From Hyphomicrobiales bacterium (GTDB lineage: Bacteria > Pseudomonadota > Alphaproteobacteria > Rhizobiales > Rhizobiaceae): a DNA stretch of 64,000 nt. This document shows positions 1-7,998 of the stretch, piece after piece. The first letter of the stretch is position 1. Every line of letters starts with the position of its first letter. The DNA is taken from contig UCEZ01000012.1 of assembly GCA_900471525.1 (NCBI GenBank), positions 1 through 64,000 on the forward strand, written 5' to 3'. The notes under the pieces are model-generated. The model did no database searches. It worked only from the letters and a program-made list of their open reading frames with translations, and was not told where the DNA came from. A program made the position numbers and the translations under genes.

Positions 1-72
1 TTCATCATTTGCTGGCCCCTTTCTCTCTATGGGGCTCGGCTCGAAAATCGGATGGCCAAGGCCGCCCGGTAA
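1..72 (+). CDS. C-terminus of amino-acid ABC transporter permease (5' end outside window)
   Basis: The first frame is open from the window edge to TAA at 70-72 and encodes 23 residues ending GARLENRMAKAAR. A hydrophobic stretch followed by an Arg-rich RLExRM tail is typical of the C-terminus of His/Glu/Gln-type permeases (family knowledge). The substrate-binding protein starts 54 bp downstream and the ATPase follows, so this fills the permease slot that the transporter otherwise lacks. The fragment is short, so the call rests mainly on context. Confidence 0.6.
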   Translation, partial: FIICWPLSLYGARLENRMAKAAR

Positions 73-125
73 GTTGGCAATCCAACAGACGCATAAGCTC
101 TTAATCAACCAAGGAGGAGAAGGTA

Positions 126-968
126 ATGATCAGCAGCTTTAAGACCGGCCTGAAGCGCCGTGGAATTCTGTTCGCAGCCGCAGCCCTGATGATGGCCCCA
201 TGGCTATCGCCCATGTCTGCCCAAGCCGCGACAGTCGAGGAGGTTAAAGCCAAGGGCAAGATCGTCGTCGGCATTCAGGGCGACAACGCACCCTGGGGCT
301 TCGTCAATTCGAGCGGCGTTCAGGACGGTTTCGACGCCGATATAGCCAAGCTTTTCGCCAAGGAACTAGGCGTTGAGGTCGAGTTCTCACCGCTCGCGGT
401 CGCCAACCGTATCCCGGCGCTTGTCACCGGCAAGGTCGATATCCTGTTTGCCACCATGGCGATGACGGAGGAACGGGCGAAGTCGATACAATACAGCAAG
501 CCGTATGCCGGCAACACGATTTCGCTTTACGGACCGAAAGACAAGAAGATGGCCGAAATCGCCGATCTCGCAGGCCTGGAGATCGGCGTTCCAAAGTCAA
601 GCTCGCAGGATAAGGCAGTGACCACCGCTGTCGGCGATAAGGCGACCGTCCGGCGTTTCGACGATGATGCCGCCTCCATCCAAGCGCTGCTTTCCGGCCA
701 GGTGCAGGCGGTCGGCGGCAACCAGTTCTACCTCGACCGTTTGGAAGCAGCCAGTGCCGGTACCTATGAACGCAAGATCGATTTCCTCACGACATTCAAT
801 GGCGTCGGCACGCGACTGGGTGAGAAGGACTGGAATGCGGCCGTAAACGCCTTCCTCGACAAGATCATGGCGAACGGCGAGCACGCCAAAGTCTACGCGA
901 AGTGGATGAAGGTGGAGGTTCCGAAGTTCCCCGAATCCATCCCGAATATCCCCTTCACCATCAACTGA
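126..968 (+). CDS. ABC transporter substrate-binding protein, amino-acid type (PBP2 fold)
   Basis: A 280-residue periplasmic solute receptor of the SBP_bac_3 family. Residues 1-35 form a Sec signal (KRR, hydrophobic core, AQAA cleavage region). The mature part has family hallmarks: [15 protein letters not shown], a [16 protein letters not shown] segment, [19 protein letters not shown] and a second lobe starting [10 protein letters not shown]. The ligand may be an aromatic or alicyclic acid rather than an amino acid, because the next genes are shikimate/quinate-pathway enzymes; this is inference from context. The Shine-Dalgarno AAGGAGGAG lies just upstream of ATG 126. Confidence 0.9.
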   Translation: MISSFKTGLKRRGILFAAAALMMAPWLSPMSAQAATVEEVKAKGKIVVGIQGDNAPWGFVNSSGVQDGFDADIAKLFAKELGVEVEFSPLAVANRIPALVTGKVDILFATMAMTEERAKSIQYSKPYAGNTISLYGPKDKKMAEIADLAGLEIGVPKSSSQDKAVTTAVGDKATVRRFDDDAASIQALLSGQVQAVGGNQFYLDRLEAASAGTYERKIDFLTTFNGVGTRLGEKDWNAAVNAFLDKIMANGEHAKVYAKWMKVEVPKFPESIPNIPFTIN

Positions 969-993
969 TACATGTTCTACGCAGGAGATCGCC

Positions 994-1755
994 GTGCCGC
1001 ACCTCGCTGACACTCAAAGCCCGCTTCTCTCCATGGAAGCAGTGGACAAATGGTACGGCGCATTCCATGCGTTGAAGAATATCAATCTTACGGTCCGCAA
1101 AGGTGAGAAAATCGTCCTTTGCGGACCGTCCGGATCCGGCAAATCCACACTGATCCGTTCCATCAATGCGCTCGAGACAATCGAGAAGGGCCGTATCACA
1201 GTCGAGGGTACGACGCTCGACGACAGGGCAAAGACAATCGACGCCGTCCGGCGGGAAGTCGGCATGGTGTTCCAGAGCTTCAACCTCTTCCCGCACATGA
1301 CCATTCTCGAAAACTGCTCGCTGGCGCCGATGCGGGTTCGTGGCACCAGCAAGGCGGATGCTGAGAAAATCGCCCGCAAATATCTCGAACGCGTCCGCAT
1401 TCTCGATCAGGCCGACAAGTACCCCGCCCAGCTTTCGGGCGGGCAGCAACAGCGTGTTGCGATTGCACGGGCGCTCTGCATGGAGCCGAAGGCCATGCTG
1501 TTCGACGAGCCAACCAGCGCGCTCGATCCGGAAATGGTCAAGGAAGTCCTCGACACGATGATCGGTCTCGCCAGGGACGGCATGACGATGATTTGCGTCA
1601 CCCATGAAATGGGCTTTGCCCGGCAGGTGGCCGACCGCGTGATCTTCATGGCCTCGGGCGAGATCATCGAAGAGGCACCACCGGAAACCTTCTTCCGCAA
1701 TCCCACGCATCCGCGCACCCAGGCCTTCCTCGGCGAAATCCTGGCCCATCATTAA
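994..1755 (+). CDS. ABC transporter ATP-binding protein, polar amino-acid family (GlnQ/HisP-like)
   Basis: This 253-residue ATPase powers uptake with the preceding binding protein and permease. Visible motifs are Walker [11 protein letters not shown]-loop [11 protein letters not shown], signature [15 protein letters not shown], Walker [12 protein letters not shown] and switch His in CVTHEMGFA. Its length and the absence of an extra C-terminal domain fit the polar amino-acid family. The start is GTG at 994 behind GCAGGAGATC. It is 25 bp from the binding-protein gene and 12 bp from aroE, so one transcript is likely. Confidence 0.92.
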   Translation: MPHLADTQSPLLSMEAVDKWYGAFHALKNINLTVRKGEKIVLCGPSGSGKSTLIRSINALETIEKGRITVEGTTLDDRAKTIDAVRREVGMVFQSFNLFPHMTILENCSLAPMRVRGTSKADAEKIARKYLERVRILDQADKYPAQLSGGQQQRVAIARALCMEPKAMLFDEPTSALDPEMVKEVLDTMIGLARDGMTMICVTHEMGFARQVADRVIFMASGEIIEEAPPETFFRNPTHPRTQAFLGEILAHH

Positions 1756-1767
1756 GGCGATCCGCAT

Positions 1768-2643
1768 ATGATAGTTTCAAGCGAAACGACGAAGCGCGCC
1801 GTGTTGGTGGGACTGATCGGCGCAGATATCCAGATGTCGAAGTCCCCTGCCCTGCATGAGCGCGAAGGCGCGCTCCAGGGGCTCGACTATCGCTATGAAC
1901 TCCTCGACCTTGCCGAGCGCGGCCTTCCGGCCACAGCCCTGCCTGATCTCCTTGCGGAAGAGGAAGCGCGTGGCTTTGCCGGCAGCAACATCACCCATCC
2001 CTGCAAGCAGACGGTGATTGAGTACCTCACGGATCTCTCCGATGACGCCCGCATGCTAGGCGCGGTCAACACCGTTGTGTTCGAGAAGGGAAAACGGACC
2101 GGCCACAACACCGATTGGTACGGTTTCTATGAAAACTTTCGGCGCGGCCTTCCTGACATCCCGCGGCACCGGGCTGTCCTTCTGGGTGCCGGCGGCGCCG
2201 GCGTCGCGGTCGCGCATGCCGCGTTGAAACTCGGCATCGAGCATCTCGCGATTTTCGATCAGGATGTTTCCCGTGCGGGCCGTCTGGCCGACGATTTGAA
2301 CAGCCGATCTTCTGCCGAACGAGCTTTCGCGATCACCGATGTTGGTGAAGCGATGTGGAGTGCCGACGGCCTCATCCATGCGACGCCCACTGGCATGAAG
2401 AACCATCCCGGACTGCCGATCGAGGAAAGTTGGTTGGAGCCCCGTCATTGGGTCGCCGACATCGTCTACATGCCACTGGTGACCGAGCTTCTGGCGCTAG
2501 CAACCCGCCTCGGCTGCCGTACCTTGCCCGGCGGCGGAATGACGGTGTTTCAGGCGGCGGCCGCGTTCAAGCTCTTCAGCGGTATCGAACCCGACGCCGA
2601 ACGCATGAACAGCCATTTCACCGAACTATGCAGAGCCTCCTGA
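1768..2643 (+). CDS. aroE: Shikimate/quinate dehydrogenase (AroE family)
   Basis: A 291-residue NAD(P)-dependent oxidoreductase interconverting 3-dehydroshikimate and shikimate, or the quinate pair. It shows the substrate Ser motif MSKSPALH, the catalytic Lys in NITHPCKQ, the Asp in GHNTDWYGF, a Rossmann GAGGAGVAVAHA loop and the C-terminal GGGMTVFQAAAAFKLF helix. Being beside a transporter and AroQ, and away from other aro biosynthesis genes, it is more likely a catabolic paralogue that feeds quinate/shikimate into protocatechuate. Cofactor preference cannot be decided from the sequence by eye. Confidence 0.88.
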   Translation: MIVSSETTKRAVLVGLIGADIQMSKSPALHEREGALQGLDYRYELLDLAERGLPATALPDLLAEEEARGFAGSNITHPCKQTVIEYLTDLSDDARMLGAVNTVVFEKGKRTGHNTDWYGFYENFRRGLPDIPRHRAVLLGAGGAGVAVAHAALKLGIEHLAIFDQDVSRAGRLADDLNSRSSAERAFAITDVGEAMWSADGLIHATPTGMKNHPGLPIEESWLEPRHWVADIVYMPLVTELLALATRLGCRTLPGGGMTVFQAAAAFKLFSGIEPDAERMNSHFTELCRAS

Positions 2644-2668
2644 CCCAGGCTGGCTAGGGAGAAACAGG

Positions 2669-3037
2669 GTGCCGCACATCGTGATCGAATACAGCGAGGG
2701 AGCCGGAAGCCGCATCGACATGCCGGCGCTGGTGAAGGCCGTTCATCGCAGCGTGCGTGACAGCGGCGCAGTCAAGCCGAATGTCGTGCGCACCTTTGCG
2801 CGCGAGGCCACGCATTCTCTGGTCGCCGACGAGCATCCTGCCAACCAGTTCGTGCAGATCATCCTGCGGATCGCTCCCGGACGTTCGGCGGCCGAAAAGC
2901 GAGCGATATTGCAGATGGTCTATGACGCAGCCGAAGGCGTCGCACGTCCGGCGCTTGACGAGGGGCGCTGCGCTCTACGTGCCGATCTCATCCAATCGGA
3001 TCCCGATTTTGCGATCCACGAGACCACACTGCCATGA
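2669..3037 (+). CDS. 5-carboxymethyl-2-hydroxymuconate isomerase-like tautomerase
   Basis: A 122-residue protein starting [12 protein letters not shown], the N-terminal signature of the CHMI (HpcD) branch of the tautomerase superfamily, in which Pro1 exposed after Met removal is the catalytic base. The length matches the family (about 120-130). The start is GTG at 2669 after GGAGAAACAGG. It lies 25 bp after aroE, in the same direction. It probably isomerises a ring-derived or dicarboxylate enol; the exact substrate is unknown. A second tautomerase gene lies at 4666 in the same cluster. Confidence 0.75.
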   Translation: MPHIVIEYSEGAGSRIDMPALVKAVHRSVRDSGAVKPNVVRTFAREATHSLVADEHPANQFVQIILRIAPGRSAAEKRAILQMVYDAAEGVARPALDEGRCALRADLIQSDPDFAIHETTLP

Positions 3038-3065
3038 GCATTCCGGGAATTCGAAAGGAAGAAGA

Positions 3066-3515
3066 ATGAGCCTGATCTACGTTCTCAATGGCCCGAACCT
3101 CAATCTGCTCGGCAAGCGCCAACCACATATCTACGGCCACGAAACGCTCGCCGATGTCGAAGCTGATTGCCGTCGGCTCGCCTCTGAACTCGGTCACGAC
3201 ATCCGCTTTCATCAGAGCAATCGTGAATACGAAATCATCGACTGGATCCATGAGGCACGCGAGGATGGGGCCGGTATCGTCATCAATCCTGCCGCCTTCA
3301 CCCACACCTCCGTCGCCATTCTCGATGCGCTGAATACGTTCGAGCAGCCGGTGATCGAGGTACATATTTCCAACGTCCACAAGCGCGAGGCATTCCGCCA
3401 TCATTCCTTCGTCTCGCACCGCGCCGATGGCGTGATCGCGGGTCTTGGAACCGAAGGCTATCAGCTTGCGATCCGCCGGGTGGCAAGCTTGATCACGTCT
3501 GCCGAGAAGAAGTGA
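3066..3515 (+). CDS. aroQ: Type II 3-dehydroquinate dehydratase
   Basis: A 149-residue type II dehydroquinase converting 3-dehydroquinate to 3-dehydroshikimate. Family motifs are [13 protein letters not shown] near residue 8, the Tyr in IYGHETL, the flexible-loop Arg region [15 protein letters not shown], the [16 protein letters not shown] block and the His motif [20 protein letters not shown] 3066 follows GGAAGAAGA at 29 bp after the tautomerase gene. With aroE and a transporter alongside, a role in quinate breakdown is more likely than aromatic biosynthesis. Confidence 0.93.
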   Translation: MSLIYVLNGPNLNLLGKRQPHIYGHETLADVEADCRRLASELGHDIRFHQSNREYEIIDWIHEAREDGAGIVINPAAFTHTSVAILDALNTFEQPVIEVHISNVHKREAFRHHSFVSHRADGVIAGLGTEGYQLAIRRVASLITSAEKK

Positions 3516-3555
3516 CGGGGACGGGTTTCGGCATGGATCGGAAGGAAGGCTTGCT

Positions 3556-4569
3556 GTGCTCGACGCGGGCCTGATCGGCAAGCGACATATCCAGCACGTG
3601 CTTACCGAGCCGCAGGCGGAACTTCTGGCCGTCGTCGATCCGATGCCGCTCGAGCAGCAGGTTGCTCTGGAATCCGCCGTTAAATGGTTTCCGAGCTTTG
3701 CGGCAATGATCGAGACGGATCGTCCCGACGCCATCATCGTCGCGACGCCCAACCAGGTCCATGTCGCCAATGGTCTCGAAGCCGTTGCCGCCGGGGTGCC
3801 GGCGCTGATCGAAAAGCCGATTGCCGACAATATCGCGGCCGGTGAAAAGCTGATCGGCGCGGCGGAAGCCGCTGGCGTTCCGCTTCTGGTCGGCCACCAT
3901 CGCCGCCACAATCCGATGATCCAGAAGGCGAAAGAGATCATCGACAGCGGCGAGCTTGGCCGCATCCTCGTGGCCAATGCGATGTTCTGGCTGTTCAAGC
4001 CGGACGACTATTTCGACATCGACTGGCGGCGCCGGGCCGGAGCCGGCCCTGTCTTCCTCAACCTGATCCACGACATCGACAACCTGCGTTACCTTTTCGG
4101 CGACATCGTTGCCGTCCAGGCGCGCGAATCCAACGCCGTCCGCGGCAATGTCGTCGAGGAGACCGCGGTGATCCTGATGGAATTTTCGAGCGGTCTTCTT
4201 GCCACGGCTTCCGTCTCGGACACCGTCGTCGCACCCTGGAGCTGGGAGATGACGACGGGCGAAAACCCGGCTTATCCGAAAACGCAAGAGGCATGCTACC
4301 TGATCGGCGGGACGCACGGATCCCTGGCGATCCCGTCGCTCGACGTGTGGACGAACGGCATAAAACGCAGTTGGTGGGAGGCCTTCGAAAAGCGCCGCGC
4401 CGCCGTTCGGGACGAAGACCCGCTGGCGCTGCAGATCCGGCAGTTCTGCAAGGTGATCCGTGGTGAAGAACCGCCGCTGGTCAGCGGGCGCGAAGGGCTG
4501 AACACGCTGAAGGTCATTTTGGCCGTCAAACAATCGGCAGCTAGTGGCGAGCGCATCGTTCTAGGATAG
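3556..4569 (+). CDS. Gfo/Idh/MocA-family oxidoreductase, possibly frameshifted at its start
   Basis: An NAD(P)-dependent dehydrogenase of 337 residues from GTG 3556. It shows IVATPNQVHVANGL, the EKPIADN motif with catalytic-region Lys, VGHHRRHNPMIQ, and a C-terminal alpha/beta domain with NLIHDIDNLRYLFG. The N-terminus is odd: the GTG start leaves only MLDAGLIGKRH, missing most of the first strand, and the first Gly of GxGxxG is Asp. ATG 3533 lies one frame off; one extra base after 3547 would restore MDRKE-RLAVLDAGLIGKRH. Either a real frameshift, a sequencing error or a shortened start is possible. Substrate unknown; perhaps a cyclic polyol acid. Confidence 0.8.
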   Translation: MLDAGLIGKRHIQHVLTEPQAELLAVVDPMPLEQQVALESAVKWFPSFAAMIETDRPDAIIVATPNQVHVANGLEAVAAGVPALIEKPIADNIAAGEKLIGAAEAAGVPLLVGHHRRHNPMIQKAKEIIDSGELGRILVANAMFWLFKPDDYFDIDWRRRAGAGPVFLNLIHDIDNLRYLFGDIVAVQARESNAVRGNVVEETAVILMEFSSGLLATASVSDTVVAPWSWEMTTGENPAYPKTQEACYLIGGTHGSLAIPSLDVWTNGIKRSWWEAFEKRRAAVRDEDPLALQIRQFCKVIRGEEPPLVSGREGLNTLKVILAVKQSAASGERIVLG

Positions 4570-4587
4570 AGGAAAAACCAGACTCAT

Positions 4588-4606
4588 AAGGGATCGGTTA
4601 TCCCTT
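4588..4606 (+). terminator. Short inverted repeat between two catabolic genes, possible terminator
   Basis: AAGGGAT (4588-4594) and ATCCCTT (4600-4606) form a 7-bp stem with loop CGGTT, 19 bp after the oxidoreductase stop. The T-tract is weak (TTTG), so it may instead be a processing hairpin before the small tautomerase gene. Confidence 0.35.
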
Positions 4607-4665
4607 TGCCATTGTTGGGATCGACCGGATGCCGGCGCACAATCACTGATCAGCGGAGAAATCAA

Positions 4666-4860
4666 ATGCCAATCGTCAGGGTCGAATTGTCCCCAGGGCG
4701 AACACACGAGCAAAAGACCAGATACGTCGAGGAAGTGACAAAGCTCACTTCGGAGGTGTTAATTTGTCCGGTCGAATCTATCGACGTCGTATTCGTCGAA
4801 ATCCCTCCGACGAACTGGGCGCGCGCCGAAAAATTTTACGCAACGCCGAAGCAGGAATAG
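4666..4860 (+). CDS. 4-oxalocrotonate tautomerase-family enzyme
   Basis: A 64-residue protein starting MPIVRVELSPGRTHEQK, so Pro1 would be the catalytic base after Met removal. The length and the VVFVEIPPTNWA segment fit the 4-OT/MIF-like small tautomerases. ATG 4666 follows CGGAGAAATCAA; an upstream in-frame ATG at 4606 would bury Pro1 and is rejected. It closes the catabolic cluster with aroE/aroQ and probably handles an enol or ketone intermediate. Substrate not determinable here. Confidence 0.8.
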   Translation: MPIVRVELSPGRTHEQKTRYVEEVTKLTSEVLICPVESIDVVFVEIPPTNWARAEKFYATPKQE

Positions 4861-5260
4861 CTCGCATGGGGCCGTGCGGGCAGGGTCACGATGCTTAGCC
4901 GCGCCTCGGTTGCGGACCTAGCTTTGTACTTCCCGCGTTTAATTTGCTGGATATGCTTTCGAAACTTGCACTTGCGATAACACGCCGCATACTGGGCAAA
5001 CGGTCTCACGTTCCGAGCTTGTCGCCAGCGATTCAGTCATGGTGCTCTCCTTCAATCTGTGACGGTATCGCGCGACGGCGGGCCTGCAGAAAACATTGAG
5101 TCTCGTGATTGCATTTCTGGAGAGAGCTGGATTGCGTGGTGCTGCAGCCTTTGGGCGCCTATTGAACCGTTTGGTCCAGGTGGTCCTATGAACCGATACT
5201 GGTATGGTATCCAGCTAGCTCGGCGCAACTGGCAAGCGCTGATCTCTCGACAGGTGCGAC
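4861..5260. other. Gene-poor gap with one small minus-strand reading frame
   Basis: No recognisable full gene. The only candidate is a 33-residue frame on the minus strand (5040 to 4939), starting ATG behind GAAGGAGAGCACC and encoding MTESLATSSERETVCPVCGV followed by a short tail. The CxxC pair suggests the N-terminal piece of a truncated zinc-binding protein. A convincing ribosome site supports translation, but no family was recognised. Confidence 0.3.
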
Positions 5261-6154
5261 CTACGCGGCCTTGCGGCCGAGCGCGTGGGTCAGATTGGCA
5301 ATGTCCTTCAACGGCGGTCGGCCAAACAGCCGTGCATATTCGCGGCTGAACTGGTTTGCGCTCTCATAGCCGATGCTGAAAGCGACCGATGTCGCGTTTC
5401 CCTCGCCCGCCAGCAACATCGAACGCGCGTGGAGCAGCCGCACCCGCTTCTGGTATTGGATCGGACTGAGCGCCGTGACCGCCTTGAAATGACGATGGAA
5501 GGCTGACACACTCAGCGCCGCCATGTCAGCGAGGTCGTCTACCCTGAGCGGATTGGCAAAATTCTCCCGGATACATCGGATCGCGATGCCGACGCGTGAA
5601 AGCGCCGTCTCCGGCAACGCGATGTCCCGCAACATCCAGCCAAGCGGCCCCTGAAGAACACGGAACAGGATCTCGCGCTCATAGGCGGGGGCGAGTGCTG
5701 GAACTTCGTCCGGACGCTCCATCAGTCGCAGCATGCGAACCCAGGCATCGAGAAGATCTTCGGTGGTCGGTGCAACTGAGAACCCCGCCGCATAGAGCGC
5801 GCCGCCCGCAGGCTTCGGAAGGTCGGCGAGCAGGTTGGCGACCACCACTGGATCGAGTGTGAGGCTGATCGCGAGATACGGCCGGCCATCTTCGGCGGGA
5901 TGAACCGCGCCGACCGCAGGAAGGTCCACCGATATGACGAAATAGGTCGCCGGGTCGTAGTGGAACGTGCGCTCACCCAATGTCATGGTCTTCGATCCTG
6001 TCAGGATCAGGTTGACCATCGGCTCATAGACGGCCGCGAGCTGGTGCTCCGGGATTTCTCCCTGCACCATCGCGACGCGCGGAATACCGGTCTCTGTGCG
6101 ACGGTTTTCCGCCTTAGATGCCAGATTTCGGAGTTCATCGAGCTTCTCGTTCAT
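5261..6154 (-). CDS. AraC-family transcriptional regulator
   Basis: About 297 residues from ATG 6154 (an upstream in-frame start at 6214 lacks support). The N-terminal part (about 20-180) matches the AraC_N cupin-like domain, with VYEPMVNLILTGSK and YDPATYFVISVDLPAVG. The C-terminal third has two helix-turn-helix units: VDDLADMAALSVSAFHRHFK and ATSVAFSIGYESANQFSREY. It is divergent from the SDR gene at 6295 with a 140-bp shared promoter region and most likely controls the 6295-7820 operon. The inducer is unknown. Confidence 0.9.
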   Translation of the reverse strand: MNEKLDELRNLASKAENRRTETGIPRVAMVQGEIPEHQLAAVYEPMVNLILTGSKTMTLGERTFHYDPATYFVISVDLPAVGAVHPAEDGRPYLAISLTLDPVVVANLLADLPKPAGGALYAAGFSVAPTTEDLLDAWVRMLRLMERPDEVPALAPAYEREILFRVLQGPLGWMLRDIALPETALSRVGIAIRCIRENFANPLRVDDLADMAALSVSAFHRHFKAVTALSPIQYQKRVRLLHARSMLLAGEGNATSVAFSIGYESANQFSREYARLFGRPPLKDIANLTHALGRKAA

Positions 6155-6294
6155 CGCCGGATTACTGCCACGGCTTCGGCAACGTCGCAAGCCAAAAGCA
6201 GAAATAGGCAACAATCGAAGAGAATCCGGGCAGCGATCTTTCCAGGCCGAGACTACTCCTTGGTCACCGTCAGTCGAACCAATGGAGAGCCAAA

Positions 6295-7038
6295 ATGAAG
6301 GTCGTCATCATCACCGGAGGCAGCCGCGGCATCGGCGCCAGCACTGCCAGGATCTGCGCTGCCCGCGGCATGGGCGTGATCCTCACCTACAACAGCAACC
6401 CTGATGCTGCCGAGGACGTCGTCGCCTCGATCGCGTCGGCCGGCGGCACCGCCGTCACGTTCAGGCTCGATGTCGGCGACACCAAATCCTTCCCCGCCTT
6501 CCGAGACGCCATCGCGTCCGTGCTACAGACAAGCTTCGGTCGCGCTGACTTCGACTTCCTCGTAAACAACGCAGGCTACGGCCTCTACAATCCGATTGCC
6601 ACGGTGACGGAGGAGCAGTTCGAAGGACTGTTCGACGTGCATCTCAAGGGACCGTTCTTCCTGACGCAGACGCTGCTGCCACTGATGGCGGATGGCGGTC
6701 ACATCATCAACATGACCAGCGCGACCGTGCGTGTGGCGACGGCGGGCGTAGCACCCTATGCAGCATTCAAGGGCGGCCTCGAGGTCCTGACCCGCTACAT
6801 GGCCAAGGAGTTCGGCGATCGGAAAATCCGGGCGAATTCGATCTCTCCGGGCGCGACCCGTACCCAACTCGGTGGTGGCCTGAACGACGAGTTCGAAGCC
6901 CTGCTTTCCGGGATGACGTCGCTCGGCCGTGTCGGCGAACCCGAGGAGATCGGAGGCGTGATCGCCAGCCTGCTCTCGGACGAGAACCGCTGGATCAACG
7001 CCCAGGATATAGAAGTGGCCGGCGGCTACATCATTTAG
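6295..7038 (+). CDS. Short-chain dehydrogenase/reductase (classical SDR)
   Basis: A 247-residue NAD(P)(H) oxidoreductase. Cofactor motif GGSRGIGAS at residues 8-16, NNAGYG motif, catalytic Ser in NMTSATVRV and the YxxxK pair in PYAAFKGG. The C-terminal SPGATRTQLGG and IEVAGGYII segments are standard for the family. It heads an operon-like set with the VOC protein (31 bp gap) and the SnoaL-like protein, opposite the AraC gene. The substrate is not predictable; a FabG-like ketoreductase activity is the default expectation. Confidence 0.9.
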   Translation: MKVVIITGGSRGIGASTARICAARGMGVILTYNSNPDAAEDVVASIASAGGTAVTFRLDVGDTKSFPAFRDAIASVLQTSFGRADFDFLVNNAGYGLYNPIATVTEEQFEGLFDVHLKGPFFLTQTLLPLMADGGHIINMTSATVRVATAGVAPYAAFKGGLEVLTRYMAKEFGDRKIRANSISPGATRTQLGGGLNDEFEALLSGMTSLGRVGEPEEIGGVIASLLSDENRWINAQDIEVAGGYII

Positions 7039-7069
7039 CCCAGAAACGCTCAAGCAGAGGAGTACCACG

Positions 7070-7471
7070 ATGCTCGACCACATCTTTCTCACGGTCAGCG
7101 ACATCGACCGCTCGATTGCGTTCTACACCGCAGCCCTTGGACCGCTCGGCATCACGCAGCGCCTCGACTATGATGGAAGGGATGGCCCTCCCGGCCATCC
7201 CGACCTCAAGGGTTTCGGTGCGAAGGACCGCATGTTCTTCTGGCTCCGCGCCGGCAAGGCTTCTCGCAACGCCGTGCATGTGGGTTTCGTCGCCGATTCC
7301 AAGGCGATGGTCGATGCAGCACATGCCGCCGCTCTCGCTGCCGGCGCGCGAGAAATCCACCCGCCTGGTCCGCAGCTACACTACGATCCTCGCTACTACG
7401 CGGCACAGGTCGTCGACGCCGACGGCTACTCTCTCGAGTTCGTCTACAAGAGCTGGCAGCACGGGAGCTGA
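7070..7471 (+). CDS. VOC-superfamily protein (glyoxalase/dioxygenase fold)
   Basis: A 133-residue protein with paired beta-alpha-beta-beta-beta motifs: MLDHIFLTVSDIDRSIAFYT at the N-terminus (His4 as possible metal ligand), HVGFVADSKAMVDAAHAAAL in the middle, and DADGYSLEFVYK at the C-terminus supplying a Glu ligand. A single-domain size of about 130 fits lactoylglutathione-lyase-like or resistance proteins. It sits between the SDR and the SnoaL-like gene on the same strand. Reaction unknown. Confidence 0.85.
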   Translation: MLDHIFLTVSDIDRSIAFYTAALGPLGITQRLDYDGRDGPPGHPDLKGFGAKDRMFFWLRAGKASRNAVHVGFVADSKAMVDAAHAAALAAGAREIHPPGPQLHYDPRYYAAQVVDADGYSLEFVYKSWQHGS

Positions 7472-7475
7472 CAAA

Positions 7476-7820
7476 ATGGCCAGTGAAACGACTATGCGCG
7501 CACGAGTGAATGCCTTGATCAGCGCCACCAACGCTTTCGATGTGGAAGCGGCACTTGCCCTGTTCACGCCTCGGGCAGTCATCGACGACCCATCTACCGG
7601 CGAGCGCTTCGACCATCATGCGGGCATCCGCGATTATGTAGAGAGATTTTTCGTCGGCTATCACACGGTGACGCGTCTTCTCTCGGTCGAGGTTCTCGGC
7701 GAGAACCGAGCCCGTGCCCGGGTCGATTTTACAGGAGATTTCGGCCATGAGATCGGGCGGCTCGACATCACCTTCAACCCTGAAGGTCTGATCGTTCGCA
7801 TCGACGCTGATCTCGAATAG
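7476..7820 (+). CDS. SnoaL-like (NTF2-fold) protein
   Basis: 114 residues from ATG 7476, five bases after the VOC stop, so translation is probably coupled. The pattern ATNAFDVEAALALFTPRAVIDDP followed by GIRDYVERFFVGYH and beta strands VTRLLSVEVLGENRARARVD fits the nuclear-transport-factor-2 cone fold used by SnoaL-like isomerases and small-molecule binders. No catalytic residues can be assigned. A longer frame beginning at 7116 overlaps the VOC gene and is not the true start. Confidence 0.75.
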   Translation: MASETTMRARVNALISATNAFDVEAALALFTPRAVIDDPSTGERFDHHAGIRDYVERFFVGYHTVTRLLSVEVLGENRARARVDFTGDFGHEIGRLDITFNPEGLIVRIDADLE

Positions 7821-7998
7821 ATTGACCGGCTACTAGACGCCCCAGATCAGATCGTATGAGCCTCACTAAAAATTCTGTTGCAATCGATCACAATTTCAAT
7901 AGAGTGTAAATGCATTTTTGCAGTCACCCTTGAAAGAATGCATATTTTATGGGCACAAGAAGCACAATATTAATCAGCGTACGTGGGCGGGTTGGAGC

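Noticed and set aside
5059..5349. 96-residue plus-strand frame at the AraC end
   Set aside because: It runs into the AraC gene antisense, has no domain and odd composition.
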